NCBI GenBank assembly: GCA_023053575.1
Contig: JAKZAP010000014.1
Location: 8,928,001-8,992,000 of the forward strand
Direction of reading: 5' to 3'
DNA from: Branchinecta lynchi
Lineage: Eukaryota; Arthropoda; Branchiopoda; Anostraca; Branchinectidae
DNA length: 64,000 nt
The notes beneath the pieces are model-generated. The model was not told where the DNA came from. It was given only the letters and a program-made list of their open reading frames with translations, and searched no databases. The stretch's first letter is position 1. Each line of letters opens with the position of its first letter. Shown piece after piece: positions 12,110 through 24,747 of this stretch. Made by a program: the position numbers and the translations under genes.

Positions 12110-12445
12110 AATACCTAGGAATGCTACACAAACGGATCTAAGAGATTATCTTTCTAAGAAGCGACTGGCAAAGATTTTTAATAGTGTAGTTTTACCACAT
12201 GTTCTACTGGGCTCTCCTTTTTTGCCATATTTTTCTAAAGGTAATTTAACTTCCCTGAACAACTTTTTTTAAATTTGGGAAATTCTTATGTCGTTTCTCG
12301 AAATTTGAATCTTCTTCTTTGATGATGAACGATTATAATATGAAAAATCCGGTTGAAATATTGAAGCAGAAACACGCTAAGTTCAGGATTAAGCTTGATA
12401 GCCTAAAGCATAACCTGGGTCAAGCTTTGAAATACATTGTGTCTG
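12110..12445 (+). pseudogene. LINE C-terminal fragment (possible)
   Basis: The plus frame reads RLAKIFNSVVLPHVLLGSPF, similar to the conserved C-terminal stretch of non-LTR reverse transcriptases (LYNSLVLPHLLYGSPVW type). After a frame change come NMKNPVEILKQKHAKFRIKL and LKHNLGQALKYI. There are at least one stop and one frameshift. Clade is not assignable. Confidence 0.4.
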
Positions 12446-12534
12446 TTAGTATGGTATGTTCTTTTTTATTTGTTTTTCTCAAATTTGTTGGGTATTTGAT
12501 TGCGCAAGTGTTGGGCCACGTTTAATGTATTTGT

Positions 12535-12561
12535 GTTGCGAGAGCAACACTTTGGTTTTGT
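12535..12561 (+). repeat. 27-bp inverted repeat, left partner
   Basis: It begins GTTGCGAGAGCAACAC and ends TTTGGTTTTGT. Its exact reverse complement is at 18165-18191. Its first 18 bases with the preceding GT also form a hairpin (GTGTTGC-GAGA-GCAACAC). Confidence 0.85.
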
Positions 12562-12564
12562 CCT

Positions 12565-12596
<32 letters not shown>

Positions 12597-13104
12597 CCTA
12601 TGACTCCGATTTCATTTTATTCCTGGTAACTGGGAAGGGTCTAACCTGTGCGGTTTTTACGGAAAGTGTGGACCTTAGGCCGGATTGATGAATATGACAT
12701 TACATTTTGGAAAGCTCCGTAGAACTCTTGCCTGGGGCCAATAAGGATGGTTTTTGCTTGTCATCGAGCCAGAGCCTACGGTTTACGAAGTGAAGTGGAG
12801 TTGTATAGCCTATGTCGGAGAGGACCATCTCAAGTTGTGTAGCGAACCTTTCGTTTCATCAAACCATGTTTCTGCTTTCGAGTGGAAAGCTCCGTTCTAG
12901 CACGCTAGCAGGCAGGCACCAGTTTCAAATTGAAGATGGACTAAAATCTATAAGTGTTAAATATATGCGGCAGTTACCCGGCCCTACAGCCAACATATCT
13001 TCTTTGAGTGATAAATAGAAAAATCTACAGAGACAAAAAAGTGGCTTTTTCCCACGGGTCCGAAAGTGCTGCCATCTATTGTTTCTGTCCATGTCTGCGA
13101 CGAT
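12562..13104. other. Poly-T and stretch without a gene
   Basis: A run of about 30 T at 12567-12597 is followed by unique-looking sequence with a repeated phrase GGAAAGCTCCG (12708 and 12887). No protein recognised. Confidence 0.4.
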
Positions 13105-16100
13105 TCCAGCTGAGTTTATAAAATTTTTTTTTTGCACTTGGGTTTGCGGTAGAGTAACGGTATCAGATGTGCCCCTTAAACTTTAAAAGTTCTCTCATTG
13201 CTAAAGAAACTAGAGCTTATCCTTTGCTCCTTTCTAAGTCGTGACGTTAGAAAGTTGGCCTACGGCAAAAAAGTCAACTTTTGAACTAAGACAGGTAGAA
13301 TTTTTTTTTCGACCCCAATCGATAGCCATTGATGAGCTGATCAAAGTATATGTCATCCATTTTTTGGTACAAAAATTCCTTCATGAGATACACCAGTTTG
13401 AAAATTTCAAAGGGGTTGACAACTTCAGTAGTAAGGTACACGAAAACAAAAATAGGCGATACCTGTTATGAGACATGTAGGGGACTTTTAAGCAACAGTC
13501 GACTGTTGGCTCATAATCATCTTTGGTAATGAGGGGTTTGCCGCTTTTGCTAGTTGGTGTACCTGTTATTTGTTTCCGGTGTATTCGATGGTAAGAACAA
13601 TTTGGTTCCCAATGGTAAGATATGCAAGGGACTTGTAAGTAATAATCGGCTGTTATGCTACAATCATCTTCTGCGATGATGGGTTTGCAACTTTTGCTAG
13701 CTGGTGTACCCATTATTTGTTTTCGTTTAAGGGTTAATATATATCACGGGAGAGGGACTTGTAAGTAGGAATCGGTTCACGAGTGGCTAGGAATTTTTGC
13801 AATTGGGTGCACATTGTATGCTACAATCATCTTCAGGGATGAGGGGTTTACAACTTCTGCTCGCTAGTGTACCCATTATTTTTATCCGGTGAACTTGATG
13901 TCTATCACGGGAGAGAGACTTGTAAGTAAGAATCGGTTCACGAGGGGCTAGAACTTTTGTAAATTGGTGCACATTGTAATCGATTTCTATAAACCTGACG
14001 GTAGAAAGTTTGTATCGATGGTCTATCGCTGTAACCTAGGATTAACTGTTTACGCAACTATCCATTTGTGTACGCGATTTCAGCTGAGTTTATCATTCGT
14101 TTTTTTGCACTTGGGTTTGCGGTAGAGAAATGGTATCAGATGAACTCTCATTACTAAAGAAACTAGAGCTTATCCTTTGCTCCTTTCTAAGTGGTGACGT
14201 TAGAAAGTTGGCCTACGGCAAACAAGTCAACTTTTGAACTAAGACAGGTAGAATTTTTTTGTCGACGGCAATCGATAGCCGCTGATGAGCTGATCAAAGT
14301 ATATGTCATCCATTTTTTGGCACAAAAATTCCGTCATGAAATACACCAGTTTGAAAGTTTCAAGGGGTTGACAACTTCAGTAGTACGGTACACACCGAAA
14401 CCGAAAATAGGCGATACCAGTTATGAGACATGTAGGGGACTTGTACGCGACAGTCGACTGTTACCTCATAATCATCTTCGGCATTGAGGGGTTTGCAGCT
14501 TTCGCTAGTTGTCGTACCTGTCATTTGATGGTAAGAACAGCTTGGTTCCCAATTGTAAGACATGCAAGGGACTTGTTAGTAATAATCGGCTGTTATGCTA
14601 CAAAATCTTCAGCGATGAGGGGTTTGCAACTTTTGCTAGCCGGTGTACCCATTATTTTTATCCGGTGAGCTTGATGTCTATCACGGGAAAGGGACTTATC
14701 AGTAGAACCGGTGCACGAGGGGCTAGAAATTTGTGCAAATTGTTGCACATTGTATTCGATTTATATAAATCTGACGGTAAGAAAGTTTGTATGGATGGTC
14801 TATCTGTAACCTAGGATTTACTGTTTACGCAACGGGTACAAACGATACGGTAATGTAAAAAAATAAGGTAGTTTTGTAATAATTAATAGTGTCATCTATG
14901 GTATTTTAATCCTAAAAAGTTACGGATAGCTTTATAATACCAACTAGATTATATAGGATATTGTTCCAAGTTTTCCTCCGTCACGATGTCTAAGATTGAA
15001 AAGGATAAAGTTCAACCGACTGCAAAGACAATTTAGTACCTTTTTCCGATATTCTTTTGTTGTGGTTAGGGCAATCGATAGTCCTTGGTGAGCTGATCAA
15101 AGTATATGTCATCCATTTTTTTTTAACAAAAATCCTTCATGAAATAAACCAGAATGAAAGTTTCAAGGGGTTGACAACTTCAGGAGTTAGGTACACACTG
15201 AAACCAAAAATAGGCGATACCAGTTGTGAGACATGTAAGGGACTTCTAAGCAACAGTTGACTGTAAGCAACAGTCGACTGTTAGCTCATAATCATCTTCG
15301 GCAATGAGGAGTTTGCAGCTTTTGCTAGTTGGTATACCTGTTATTTGTTTCAGGTGTATTCGATGGTAAGAACAATTTTGTTCCTAATTGTAAGACTTGC
15401 ATGGGACTTGTAAGTAGTAATCGGCTTTTATGCTATAATCATCTTCAGCGATGAGGGGTTAGCAACTTTTGCTAGCTGTTGTATCCATTATTTGTTTCCG
15501 GTGAATTTTATTTGTTTCCGGTGCAGTCGATGGTAAGAACAATTTGGTTCCCAATGGTAAGATATGCAAGGGACTTGTAACTAATAATCGGCTGTTATGC
15601 TACAATCATCTTCTGCGATGATGGGTTTGCAGCTTTTGCTAGCTGGTGTACCCATTATTTGTTTCCGGTTAACTTAATGTATATCACGGGAGAGGGACTT
15701 GTAAGTAGGAATCGGTTCACGAGGGGTTAGGAATTTTTGCAAATGGGTGCACATTGTATTCGATTTCTATAAATCTGACGGTAAGAAAGTTTGTGTCGAT
15801 GGTCTATCAATGTAACCGAGGATTAACTGTTTACACAACGGATACAAACGAAAATGTAAAGCAATGAGGTAGTTTCATAATAATTAATAGTGTCATCTAT
15901 GGTATTTTAATCCTGAAAAGTTACGGATAGCTTTCTATTACCAACTAGATTATATAAGTCACGATGTCTACGATTGAAAAGGATTAAGTACAATTGACTG
16001 CAAAGTTAATTTAGTCCCTTCTTCCTATATTATTTTGTTGTTGTTTTTACAACGCTGAAGAATACCTTTTGATCATATGATTAATTTTTTTAGAACATCC

Positions 16101-18115
16101 CGTTTAAAAAGCGTATGCTATAATCATCTTCAGCGATGAGGGGCTTGCAACTTTTGATAGCTGGTATATCCATTATTTGTTTCCGGTGAATTTGATGTCA
16201 ATCACGGGAGACGGACTTGTAAGTAAGAATCGGTTCACGAGGGGCTAGAAATTTTTGAAAATTGGTGCACATTGTGACACAATATGACAGTAAGAAAGTT
16301 TGTATCGATGGTCTATCGCTATAACCTAGGATTAACTATTTACGCAACGGGTACAAACGATACGGTAATGTAAAACAATAAGGTAATTTTGTAATAATTA
16401 ATAGTGTCATCTATGGTATTTTAATCCTGAAAAGTTACGGATAGCTTTATAATATCAACTAGATTATATAAGATATTGTTCCAAGTTTTCATCCGTCACG
16501 ATATCTACGATTGAAAAGGATAAAGTTCGACTTCGACGGCAATCGATAGCCGCTGATGAGCTGATCAAAGTATATGACATCCATTTTTTGGTAAAAAAAT
16601 TCCTTTATGAGATACACCAGTTTGAAAGTTTCAAGGGGTTGACAACTTCAGTAGTAAGATACACACTGAAACCAAAAATAGGCGATACCAGTTGTGAGAC
16701 TTTTAGGGGACTTGTACGCGACAGGTGACTATTAGCTCATAATCATCTTCGGCAATGAGGGGTTTGCAGCTCTCGCTAGTTGGCGCACCTGTCATTTGAT
16801 GAACAATTTGGTTCCCAAATGTAAAACTTGCAAGGGACTTTTAAGTAATAATCGGCTGTTATGCTACACAAATCTTCAGCGATTATGGGTTTGTAACTTT
16901 TGCTAGTCGGTGTACCCATTATTTTTATCCGGTGAACTTGATGTCTATCACGGGAAAGGGACTTGTCAGTAGAATCGGTGCACGAGGGGCTAGAATTTTG
17001 TGCAAATTGTTGCAAATTGTATTCGATTTATATAGATCTGACGGTAAGAAAGTTTGTATCGTTGGTCTATCGCTGTAACCTAGGATTTACTGTTAACGCA
17101 ACGGGTACAAACGATACTCTAATGTAAAACAAGGTAGTTTCGTAATAATTAATAGTGTCATCTATGGTATTTTAATCCTAAAAAGTTACGGATAGCTTTA
17201 TAATACCAACTAGATTATATAGGATATTATTCCAAGTTTTCATCCGTCACGATGTCTACGATTGAAAAGGATAAAGTTCAACTGACTGCAAAGTCAATTT
17301 AGTCCCTTTTTCCGATATGCTTTTGTTGTGGTTAGGGCAATCGATAGCCCTTGAAGAGCTGATCAAAATATATGCCATCCATTTTTTTGAACACAAATCC
17401 TTCATGAGATAAACCAGTTTGAAAGTTTCAGGGGGTTGACAACTTTAGGAGTAAGGTACACACTGAAACCAAAAATAGGCGATACCAGTTGTGAGACATG
17501 TAAGGGACTTGTAAGCAACAGTCGACTGTAAGCAACAGTCGACTGTTAGCTCATAATCATCTTCGGCAACGAGGAGTTTGCAGCTTTTGCTAGTTGGTAT
17601 ACCTGTTATTTGTCTCAGGTGTATTCGATGGTAAGAACAATTTTGTTCCCAATTGTAAGACATGCATGGGACTTGTAAGTAATAATCGGCTTTTATGCTA
17701 TAATCATCTTCAGCGATGAGGGGTTTGCAACTTTTGATAGCTGGTGTATCCATTATTTGTTTCCGGTGAATGTGATGTCAATCACGGGAGAGGGACTTGT
17801 AAGTAAGCACGAGGGGCTAGACATTTTTGAAAATTGGTGCACATTGTATTCGATTTCTGTAAATATGACAGTAAGAAAGTTTGTATCGATGGTCTATCGC
17901 TATAACCTAGGATTAACTGTTTACGCAACGGGTACAAACGATACGGTAATGTAAAACAATAAAGTAGTTTTGTAATAATTAATAGTGTCATCTATGGTAT
18001 TTTAATCCTGAAACGTTACGGATAGCCTTCTTCCGATATTGTTTTGTTGTTGGTTTTACAACGCTAAAGAACATCTTTTGATTATGTGATTATTCTTTTT
18101 AGAACATACCGTTTT
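13105..18115. repeat. Higher-order tandem array, five units of about 0.8-1.5 kb
   Basis: The anchor GAGCTGATCAAAGTATATG (one base differs in places) recurs at about 13335, 14288, 15090, 16559 and 17357, giving spacings near 950, 800, 1470 and 800 bp. Each unit contains two to four diverged subrepeats of about 110-145 bp (GGGACTTGTAAGTAATAATCGG, CAATCATCTTC, GATGAGGGGTTTGCAACTTTTGC, CCATTATTTGTTTCCGGTG). Most then have a shared AT-rich block (AATAATTAATAGTGTCATC, TTACGGATAGCTTTATAATACC). Small frames across it recur with the units and have no splice or protein support. Confidence 0.85.
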
Positions 18116-18164
18116 AAAAGCTTCGATAAGTTGACAATTTCAGCATTTAACCGACAGCGAAGAA

Positions 18165-18191
18165 ACAAAACCAAAGTGTTGCTCTCGCAAC
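18165..18191 (-). repeat. 27-bp inverted repeat, right partner
   Basis: Perfect reverse complement of 12535-12561. It is followed by ACTTTAGACGGCGAAGCCGG and another palindrome, CGTTGCCCGGGCAACG, at about 18235. Confidence 0.85.
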
Positions 18192-18244
18192 ACTTTAGAC
18201 GGCGAAGCCGGACAAAGGTTGCCGCAACACTTCACGTTGCCCGG

Positions 18245-19395
18245 GCAACGTAGGTCTAGTTTTATATTTATATTTTATAAGCAGGATTTTAAGTATATTT
18301 ACATTCACATCAACAGAACACAATTTCAGCCGACTGTTCCGTTTAGAACAATGAGAACATCATTTGGTAATGCAATTTGGCATTAAGGTTGTGCCATCAA
18401 AAAATATTAAGAAGTAGCAAGGCCACGCCCTGTCGTCAGAACTCAACACACTGGGTGAAAACAACGCCCAGTATCGGTACCTTCCTCTTATAACGTGGAT
18501 ATTCTATCTCTGCGTAATTTTTCGGAGATAAATTGTTTCACAGTCCTGCGACTAGAATGAGCTTGTAACTCGCTCAAAATGACTAATGAAACTCTACTCT
18601 GTGTACGCGGGGGCGAGTCACCCTAATGGCAGGCTTGGGGACATCCCAAACCAGATCATTGTTGGGACCTAGTGATTGATACTGACTGGTTAGCTGCTAG
18701 CTAGGGGTTATTAATAAACTGGACAAAACCAGATATAAAAAAGAGAAGATATGGCGTTTAACGATGTGTCATCAACTTTAGTTCATGGCTAGTCTAACGT
18801 GGGTCTTGGTAGGATCACAGATATGCGAAGGATGAGGCCAATATTAAAGTTTAACCGAATAAGGTTGAGATACAGCAGTCTATTTTCTTCCAAATTTACT
18901 CTTAGCATTAACAAGTACCGATCTGAAGTTTTAACTTTTTCTGAAGTTTAACCGAAAAGGGCTGGGATAGGACAATCTAGTTACCCATTAGTTATTGAAT
19001 TAAAATGGCTTGAAGATTCGCTGAAAATACGTTACTTCATTGTTCCGCTATTCACGAATAATCAATTTTCAAATAGTGGAATTTCCGTGTGATTTGTGGT
19101 ACCTCTATGCGCTTGTATTTTTGTTACATGCTTTACGAGAATGATTTATGATTTTTTTTTTTCGGGCGCACTAAGCAATCTTCACCAATTTCACCACTGC
19201 CCACAGAAAAGCGCATTTGAGTTGAGATTAAAATTTTCCGCGTTACAATAGAATTTACGTTGTGGGGACGGCAGCAGATATTCTGAACGTCATAACTAGA
19301 GCAGATGGTGGAAAAAAAAATCTCTTTGCAGAATCCAAATAATTCAGTGTATTCAATTAAATGACCCAAAAGTAAGTTGGCTTTCCAGTTAAACT
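18245..19395. other. Stretch without a recognised gene
   Basis: Unique-looking sequence. A minus-strand frame of about 110 codons (19133-19465) overlaps the beginning of a LINE relic on the other strand and looks like nothing known. No exon with DENND5 similarity was found here. Confidence 0.45.
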
Positions 19396-19399
19396 TTAA

Positions 19400-21425
19400 T
19401 ATCTTTGTCTTGATAAAGGTGTTTTCCCTGATATTCTCAAAGAGGCTCGCGTAATTCCTCTTCACAAAGGTGGTGAAAGAGATATTCCAAATAATTATAG
19501 ACGGATTCTGATTTTTTCTGTTTTCAGTGAATCATTAGAGAAAGCTGTTCCCAACTTCCCAAGCAGTAACTTTTATTTAATAAAAAATACAATAATCCAT
19601 GAAAATTAGTTTGAATTTCAGAAAGATCGGTCAACTGAGCATGTTATCCATATTCTTCTTTTATCAATGCTCTTGACACTAAGCAACACGCTTGAGCAGC
19701 CTTCCTTGATATTTCTAACACTTTCGAGAAAGGGGCTTGGCGTATGGGGGGGGGGGGGGGACGCCCTCCCCCAATGGTTGGGTCAGTTGGTAAAAGATTA
19801 TCGAGTTGAAACGAAGCACCGAATTTTCCTCTGAAACAGTGGATGTTTTTTCTTTGAAACAAACCATTTTTCTTGGGAAAAGTCGTTTTTTCTTAAAAAA
19901 CGACGGATTTTCTGAAAATCAGTCGGTTTTCGACAAATAATAGTTTTGATTTTAAAAAGTCGCTTTTTCCGCAGAAACATTCGGCAAAAAATGACCAGCA
20001 GTCGGTAAATAAATTGCTCCCCTCCCCACACAAAACAGAACGCCTCTGAATTGAGACAGTTTGGCATTGAACACCAGACATTTGGTGTTTTGTTCCTTAT
20101 TCCTACTTGTAGGCAAGTTGGCGAAATATCTGATGAATATCCTAGTGCGTTTGGAGAACCACATGAATCTGTTAATGGGCCCGCTCTGTTCCTGCTTTAT
20201 TAGTTACCTTCCAGGATTTATGGCTTTTGTACGACGACACTGTGATTTTTGGTTCGCGTTCATAATTCAGCTCTTTCGATTCTTTCTGACTGGTTTACAT
20301 CTAATTTACTAGCTTTAAATGCGGACAAATGTCGTTATATACTTTTCTCCCGGTCTCTTTCAGTTTCAGTTTCCGGTAAACTTTTCCTTTCTGGTGCTGA
20401 AATTCCAAGATCTTCCACTTGGCTATCTTGGCTCTACCCTTGGTGAAAATCTTGGCCGTAATTTTGCTGTGCTCTCCTGCCTCAACCAGTTCATTCTTCA
20501 ACCGATTTATTTCTCCCTGGTTCATTCTTACATTTCTTATTGTACTTCAGCTTGGGCTTCTACTTTTGCAATACATACTAATCGCATTCAAATCCTACAA
20601 AATAAATTAATCACAGTCATTTATGGTCTTCCGTTTTCGTCAACAGTTTCTCAAATTTTGCCTCGTCTTTGGGTTTTAGATGTCCGTCAAATCAGAGACT
20701 GGAATACTGATACGGAGTATCCAACCCATTCCACCGGAGGCGCGTCTTAACGCGTCATTCCACCATTCATTCATTTCGCCAGTGTTCATTTTGCCAGTTT
20801 TGTTAGGCAGTCAAGTTAGTAATAAACTAGTCTTCGACTCAGCAAGATCGGATCCTTTCACAGATACTGCAACTTTTGTTTACCGTTATCTACTAGCAAT
20901 TTCACTACTTGCTGATTTTAAAAATCTCTTTCATACGAACAGGCAATCTCATGATTATGAAACGACACGGTGGTCTAATCTTTTTACCAATCGATCTCCG
21001 CTTTTCTAGATCTAGCTACTGGTCCAAAAATATGGAACTCACTGCGCGATACTATTGGAGTGTTCTGCAACTATATTTCTTCTGATTGATTTTTCTGATT
21101 AATTTTTGTTCGTGATTAAATGAAGATAAAACTACTGCCGCAAGCTTTTTTCTTTTTTTCTTTCATTGTACGTTTGTTGTCCTAAAATTCTTGGGTTGGT
21201 ATTCGTATTTGTTTAGATGTTAATTATCTTGTCCTGAAATTCTCGTGTTGATGTTGCTAGTCTGTTTTTATATTTGTAACACCTTAGGGTAGGGTTTTTT
21301 TTTTTTTTCTTAAATCAGTGAGAATTAATGAAGCGTCATTTCTTATGCCACTATGTCTGACGTTCTTATGCAATTTGAGTTTCATAGTTGTTAATAAAAT
21401 TGTACCTTACCTTACTTTACCTTAG
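19400..21425 (+). mobile_element. LINE-C, decayed non-LTR retrotransposon
   Basis: Plus-strand relic. Reverse-transcriptase pieces appear in order with frame breaks: FPDILKEARVIPLHKGG near 19415, STEHVIHIL near 19630, AFLDISNTFEK near 19700. After an interrupting block come a YDDT catalytic box near 20230, ILSDWFTSNLLALNADKCRY near 20280 and the C-terminal domain (SYISYCTSAW, RIQILQNKLITVIYGLPF) to about 20700. A T-rich 3' UTR follows, with the repeat CTTACCTTAC near 21407 as a likely tail. Type is APE-class, CR1/Jockey-like; clade uncertain. It is non-functional. Confidence 0.7.
19740..20060. repeat. Poly-G and TCGnTTTTT-rich repeat block interrupting LINE-C
   Basis: It starts with a poly-G run (about 19747-19760) and continues with short alternating motifs such as AAAACGACGGATTTTC and AAGTCGCTTTTTCCGC. 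Similar short motifs flank W copy 5 (24660-24747 and 26093-26215), again next to a poly-G run. It separates LINE-C reverse-transcriptase motifs and so looks like an insertion. Confidence 0.5.
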
Positions 21426-21660
21426 TTACAATCGTTTATTCCCTTAAATAGGCTCGAATACTCAATGGAAATGCGTTACTTCGTTGCTCCCCTACTCATG
21501 TGATTGACTTTCATCTACGCTTGAAATATTTGGCAAATACAACGGTAAACGATTGCCGAAAAATAAATCTTTTTGAGGTCACAAATAATAGTGGCTTTTT
21601 TCAGAAATTACCTTATAATTTGGAACTGAACATTTCATGAGGTTCACTTTATTAGTCGTT

Positions 21661-22140
21661 GTAGGTTTCGATGGGATACCAAAAATCTAACATTTCATTC
21701 GAACAATTGGGTCATGTCTTCGCCATTCAGTCTTCGTCAGATTCCTTGAGTAATTTTACTGTTAAAATAGAGTTCAAAAATGGATGCAGCGTGTCTCCTT
21801 GCCCCGATACCGAATCTCCAATCGATTTGAGAAACAACTTTGAGCTTCAACCAAATTTCCAGTTTCAGCCGAATTCGTGATGAATCATTTGTCCAGCCAG
21901 AAAACTAAGTTCAGAAAAGGATTTAGTGAATATCTCCTCAGTGAATATCTCATTAGCTATAAAGCATACATGTTTTTACCGTAAATTTGAAACCCCTCCT
22001 CTGCCTCTAAGCCTAGGAATAAAGGACACATCTACGAACTTGACCTGTACTTTACCAGCGAATCCTCATTGAACAACATCCTCGCTTGAACAACATATTT
22101 CCTCGTTTGAACATTATATATCAACCTCTTCAACCTTCGA
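21661..22140 (-). repeat. Family W copy 3, degraded
   Basis: Reverse W: GTAGGTTTCGATGGGATACC (a mutated GGGATCCC), TCTTCGCCATTCAGTCTTCG, CAGCCGAATTCGTGATGAATC and ACATCTACGAACTTGACC. The far end is lost or rearranged near 22130. Confidence 0.6.
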
Positions 22141-22264
22141 TTACACTAGATCTCTCCTACATCCATAGAATAAACAAATGAATGCCTACATCATCCACGC
22201 GCAGAGCTATGCCAGTTTGAGAATAGAGGGGTAGGGAGTGCTATAGCCGAAAATTGGTCGACAA
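22141..22264. other. Short unassigned stretch between W remnants
   Basis: No gene or family recognised; it contains GGGGTAGGGAGTGC near 22230. Confidence 0.3.
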
Positions 22265-22376
22265 ATTTTGTGCCCGGTTTTCACCGGATCCCCGGTGAAC
22301 TACTTGTCCGACAAGAAAATAACTTTCATATTCGGATTCAGCATGTCTTCTTACCCATAGCCCCTATCACAAAGAG
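22265..22376 (-). repeat. Family W remnant at a DENND5 splice donor
   Basis: One W internal unit (CCCGGTTTTCACCGG, GGTGAACTACTTGTCCGAC, TTCAGCATGTCTTCTTACCC) that runs to about 22376. The DENND5 exon e donor is at 22384, so about 9 bp of native intron remain between them. Confidence 0.65.
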
Positions 22377-22384
22377 GACAGTAC

Positions 22385-22535
22385 CTTTAGTAACTGTTCA
22401 ATGAAGTTCCAGTTAGCACCGGCAGGTTGAAGCTGCATTTCTGTCCTGAGGTCGGTCACATCTACTCGAGCACATGGTTTGAGCTCCGGTGTTTCTTCCG
22501 CAACACCACGGCGCTTGCCAGCACTCCTCCTCTTC
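22385..22535 (-). CDS. DENND5: DENND5-like exon e (linker and start of RUN1)
   Basis: A 151-nt exon with acceptor CATTCTAG and donor GTACTG. One base completes the codon from exon d and 50 codons follow, ending in phase 0. The start is basic (KRRSAGKRRG), as in the family's linker. The end, TDLRTEMQLQPAGANWNFIEQLLK in two parts (TDLRTEMQLQ, ANWNFIEQLLK), matches [21 protein letters not shown] at the start of RUN1. The donor GTACTG is weaker than the others. A family W remnant starts only about 9 bp into the intron and a complete W copy begins about 73 bp ahead of the acceptor. The following exon was not found between here and the left edge of the window. Confidence 0.82.
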
Positions 22536-22607
22536 CTAGAATGTTCAAGGTATATTTCAACGACACAAATCATCACATAGCTGCGTTCTTTGTCACCGTG
22601 CTTTCTG

Positions 22608-23700
22608 GTTTTTGGGATCCCAAAACGTAAAACTTGTCCGCCAGTCCGTCTGTTAGCAGGATAACTCTCGAAGGGGTTGAGATATTTTGTCCAAACTTGG
22701 TATGGGGGCTCTTTGGGTCAAAGTACAGGTTAAGTTCGAAGATGAGCTCTGCAGCCTTATATTTAGGGGTGGGAAGGAGTTCCAAATTAAGGGGCAAAAC
22801 AAATAATTTTAAAAGCTAATGAGATAGTCGATTTAGGGGTAAGGAAGCATGCTGAATCCGAGTATAAAAATTATTTTCTCGCCGGACGAGTAGTTCAACC
22901 GGAATCCAGAAAAAACGAAACATTTGTGAAAAGTAAAAGTTTAGTTGGAAGTTGATTAGAGGTTCGATTTAGGGTTAAGCAGACATGAATCCGAGTATGA
23001 AATTTATTTCTCGCCATACAAGTGTTTCACCCGCGAATCCGGCAAAACAGGAAAATTTGTGACATGTGAAAGTTTAATCTGAAGTTGATTAGAGGTTTGC
23101 TTCAGGGGTAAGGAGAAGTGCAGAACGTGAATATGAAAATTATTTTCTTGACAGGACAAGTATTTTCCCCGGAATCCGGTCAAATCACCGGAATTTAGCA
23201 GAAAGTTTTAAAACTCATTGATGTAGACGGTCTAGGGTGAGTAGACATGCTGCTGTAGCTTCCGAACATACTAAAGATCGATTAGAGATTCGGTATCGGG
23301 GTAAAGAGACATGCTGAACCCATCATTGAACTTTATTTCCTTGACGGACCCAACACTGAACTTTATTTCCTTGACGGATAAGCTGGCAATCAAAACCCGG
23401 AAATTTAGATCGAAAGGTTCGCCTCTCAATGTCACCAGCTATTTTTTGCTCTGCATGCAGTTCGGCCGTACTGCTAAAAGGAGGAGTTTGGACAAGTGGT
23501 CAAGTTGGTCTGAAGTCGACTAGAGACGAGATGTTGGAGTAAACATGCATGCTGAATCCATATCTGAACTTGGTTATTGGTTATAGTAAAATTTTAATGG
23601 GGTCTGGCGAAGACCGGAAATCTACAAGATCGCTTGTCTGGATCAAGTAGTCTAATAAATATTCAATATTTGGGATCCCATCGAAACATTTGTCCTTGTT
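22608..23700 (+). repeat. Family W copy 4
   Basis: Near full-length forward copy: 5' palindrome TTTTTGGGATCCCAAAACG, the CCAGTCCGTCTGTTAGCAGG / GATAACTCTCGAAGGGG block, AAATTAAGGGGCAAAAC, about six tandem 138-bp units, and the end TTTGGGATCCCATCGAAAC...TTGTCCTTGTT. It begins about 73 bp from the DENND5 exon e acceptor. Confidence 0.8.
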
Positions 23701-24660
23701 CTTAATGAGCCATTTTAATGCATCAGTGACTGCTTCCTAGTGCTGTAAAGCATTTAGGACTGTTCATTCTAGGGATTATAACTTACCAATGCGGACGTAC
23801 CAGAACCTTGTCGGTAGGCACAGGGGTGACCCGAAGGGGGGATGACTCCCCCCCCCCCCTGCCTTTGCTAAGTCGTATCGGTCGTTTATTTCGGCCTTTT
23901 GCGAAGTCGTATCCGTCGTTTGTTTTGGCTTCGCCGAGGTTCCGGGCATTCATTTTAATAAAAACAATCCGAGTCGTTTAAAAAAAAATTGGTAATTTTG
24001 TCTCTGCACAGCTTCAGTCGGAAGCCCGTCCCTAAAGACAAGTCGGATCGTTTAAACTAGGTTTTTGTATCCCCGATAGGTCCGAGACATGATTCATGGT
24101 GGCAGCAATGCGGCTACCTGTTCTACTTCCATGTGAATTGGATCTGCCTCACTCAGGTCTTTCAGATTTTAGCCTGTCAAAATGAACATTGATATACCTT
24201 TATAGACCAAAAGCGAGAGACAAGGTTATGTGCATTGATTGTTGGTCAAACTTTGGCTATAAGTGAAAAAAGAAAGATAGAATTTTTGAACAGAATGGAA
24301 AAGCCATCAGCAATCAAATGACAGGAGACCCGCGAAACAAGTGTGCCCAGAACAGATAGAAAAATGTCGATTACAGAGAGAGCTTGAGGTGGTAACAAAG
24401 CTTGAAAAGGACAACGAAGATTTTAATATACACCCGAAATTCGTTTCCCAGGACAGGAGGGGTTCTGCAGACGCTAGAATAGCTCATTCTAGACGGGAGG
24501 TAAATTTTTGGCTTCTATGCTATCAGAAGCGTTACTATCCAAAATGTGTTTTTTTTTTTGGGGGGGGGGGAGCAAAAATCTTCCTTCAGCCCAAGCTGAC
24601 TGGGAATCATATTTATCACTGCTGACTGCGAATCATAGCACTATCAAGTATGGGAAGAGC
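23701..24660. other. Stretch without a recognised gene
   Basis: It contains poly-C (about 23850-23862), a repeated TTTGCNAAGTCGTATC phrase at 23866 and 23903, and a T/G run at 24549-24571. A small plus frame at 24341-24625 has no recognisable product. Confidence 0.45.
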
Positions 24661-24747
24661 ACGGTATTTACCGACTGGCTGGTAATTTTTACCGGCATTT
24701 TTTTGCGGAAAAAACGACTGTTTGACAAAAAATCGACTGATTTAAAG

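Noticed and set aside
13241..17991. Similar small ORFs (for example MGTPASKSCKPIIAEDD-type) across the 13-18 kb region
   Set aside because: They follow the subrepeats of the tandem array and are interrupted irregularly; not a gene family.
22608..22624. GGGATCC (a BamHI site) at W borders as a cloning or chimera artefact
   Set aside because: The sites lie in a conserved longer palindrome, some copies carry mutated versions (GGGATACC, AGATCCC), and flanks differ at every copy.
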